The notes under the pieces were generated by a model, which saw only the letters and a program-made list of their open reading frames with translations, made no database searches and was not told the DNA's origin. Shown here piece by piece: positions 6,148 to 7,169 of a stretch of 7,169 nt of DNA; position 1 is the first letter of the stretch; each line of letters starts with the position of its first letter. The DNA is from Candidatus Didemnitutus sp. (GTDB lineage: Bacteria; Verrucomicrobiota; Verrucomicrobiia; Opitutales; Opitutaceae): NCBI GenBank assembly GCA_030682505.1, contig JAUXOH010000073.1:1-7169 (forward strand), read 5' to 3'. A program made the translations under genes and the position numbers.

Positions 6148-7074
6148 ATGGCCCTTCCCTCCCCGATGTTCTTCCCAGCTCCCGTCGTCCACCACGACGC
6201 AGAGATTCGCCGGCGGATCAACGCCTGTCCCAAGCTGGCCTCGCTGCAGGTGAACAACCAGGCCCTGAGCGAACTCGTGCGCTCCGACCTGAGCCTGACC
6301 TCGCAGATCGCCGAGATCATCCGGCGCGATCCCTCACTTTCCGCGCGACTCCTGCGCATGGTCAATTCCGTCTATTTCGGCCTCTCGGCCCGGGTGAACA
6401 ACATCGAAGAAGCGGTTTTCTTCCTCGGCTTGCGCCAGATTCGCGAGCTGTCCGTGGCCACCCCGGTGATCGAGGAACTGGAACGACTGCAGGGCAAGAT
6501 TTCCACCCCCCTTCCTTGGAAAGATCTGTGGGCTCACAGCCTCGCCACCGCCATTCTCACCCGCGAAATCCTGCGCGCCACCCCGCTCGCGATCGATGAT
6601 GACACCGACTACCTAGTCGGCCTGCTGCACAACGTTGGCAAAGTGGTGATGGCTTACGCCTTCCCCGACGAACTCGTGCAAGTATGCAACACCCCGGTCG
6701 CCTCGCCGGCCGCCATCTGCGCCCTCGAACGCAAGCTCATCGGCTGGGATCATGCCCAAATCGGAGCCTATTACCTCCAAAAGCACCAGGTTTCCGAGGA
6801 GATCACCATCGCGGTGCAATACCACAGCGAGCCCGAGCGGGCGCCGCGCCACCAACTGTTTGCGGCGGCGGCCCAAGTCGCGGACCACTTGGTGCGTCAC
6901 GCGGGAATTTCCGGGGGCTTTGAAAAGGTCGCCTTGGTCGAACGGGACAGTTGGATCAAGCTGGAAGGCTGGCGCATTCTTTACGGTGCCGACGGCGACG
7001 AGGCGATGCTGGCCCGCGCCTCGATCGAAAACGCTCTCCAACGCCTGCCCGCAATGTTGAGCGGTTTGGTCTAG
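6148..7074 (+). CDS. HDOD-domain protein
   Basis: The frame gives 308 aa from ATG 6148; an in-frame ATG at 6166 (residue 7) is an alternative, and neither has a clear ribosome binding site. Residues ~20-230 match the HDOD pattern: a helical N-terminal part with LPxL-like CPKLASLQ (27-34), DPSLSARLLRMVNSVYFGLS (61-80), the NNIEEAVFFLGLRQIREL segment (84-101), then WAHSLATAILTREI (128-141), DYLVGLLHNVGKVVMAY (154-170), DHAQIGAYYLQKH (201-213) and AVQYHSEPE (222-230). HDOD proteins are non-enzymatic or poorly characterised relatives of HD phosphohydrolases, often linked to signalling, stress or motility control. The usual HD dyad is HN here (161-162), so metal-dependent hydrolysis is unlikely, although the family often shows this. 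There is no receiver, GGDEF or EAL domain, so it is a stand-alone HDOD protein of ordinary length. It is divergent from the GT41 gene, and a functional link between them is unproven. Confidence 0.88.
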   Translation: MALPSPMFFPAPVVHHDAEIRRRINACPKLASLQVNNQALSELVRSDLSLTSQIAEIIRRDPSLSARLLRMVNSVYFGLSARVNNIEEAVFFLGLRQIRELSVATPVIEELERLQGKISTPLPWKDLWAHSLATAILTREILRATPLAIDDDTDYLVGLLHNVGKVVMAYAFPDELVQVCNTPVASPAAICALERKLIGWDHAQIGAYYLQKHQVSEEITIAVQYHSEPERAPRHQLFAAAAQVADHLVRHAGISGGFEKVALVERDSWIKLEGWRILYGADGDEAMLARASIENALQRLPAMLSGLV

Positions 7075-7144
7075 GTGCCGACGGCGAGAATCACCCCCGC
7101 CTGGCGCTCAAGTTGGACGCCATCTGAGCCGTATAACTTACAAC

Positions 7145-7169
7145 ATGTCCGTCTCGACCAGCGATCTCT
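7145..7169 (+). CDS. Possible start of a next gene (truncated by window)
   Basis: An ATG at 7145 opens a frame reading MSVSTSDL to the window edge. It lies 70 bases after the HDOD stop, in the same direction, behind a locally AT-richer stretch (TATAACTTACAAC). No ribosome binding site is evident, and eight codons are too few to identify a product. It could be chance. Confidence 0.3.

Noticed and set aside
6036..6599. Plus-strand 187-codon frame overlapping the HDOD gene start
   Set aside because: Its product is Arg/Pro-rich and featureless, and it runs in another frame over codons that encode a clear HDOD domain.
7106..7137. GCTCA/TGAGC inverted repeat and a TTGGAC...TATAAC pair after the HDOD gene
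   Set aside because: The arms are only 5 bp with a 14-base loop and no T-run, so a terminator is unsupported. The promoter hexamers are 13 bases apart, too close for a sigma70 promoter.

Overview
The window is GC-rich bacterial DNA, roughly 60% G+C by eye. It carries three co-oriented minus-strand genes that look like a protein or surface glycosylation module, then a divergent plus-strand HDOD-domain gene. There are no rRNA, tRNA, CRISPR or transposon signatures. Shine-Dalgarno sequences are weak or absent before every start. The families present (SPINDLY/O-GlcNAc-transferase-like TPR proteins, a CgeB-like glycosyltransferase, an HDOD protein) would suit a Gram-negative of the Verrucomicrobiota/Planctomycetota type. 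That placement is a low-confidence guess from protein style, and nothing in the window fixes the taxon.

Layout from right to left along the minus strand. (1) At about 5862-3979 lies a GT41 protein: six exact 34-residue TPRs followed by a GT-B catalytic region with the expected family motifs. (2) After a spacer of about 290 bp containing an AT-rich promoter-like island comes a second large protein (about 3685-1313). Its middle aligns without gaps to blocks of the first GT41 catalytic region, but the motif residues are replaced. Its TPRs are at the C-terminus instead of the N-terminus, and its first ~260 residues are unassigned. (3) Four nucleotides later starts a CgeB/Glyco_trans_1_2-type glycosyltransferase (1308 to the window edge, truncated by it). 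Genes 2 and 3 are almost certainly one transcription unit. Gene 1 may feed into it or be separately terminated.

On the plus strand, 6148-7074 encodes an HDOD-domain protein, a family usually found in signalling and regulation. It shares a divergent intergenic region with the GT41 gene. The first 25 bases of a possible further gene follow at 7145.

The most interesting item is the pairing of an apparently intact GT41 enzyme with a motif-depleted GT41 paralogue of inverted domain order, plus a second glycosyltransferase family. A working model (inference) is that the GT41 enzyme glycosylates a protein acceptor, the degenerate paralogue acts as an acceptor-binding or scaffold subunit, and the CgeB-like enzyme extends or adds sugars. 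No acceptor such as a flagellin or pilin is encoded in the window.
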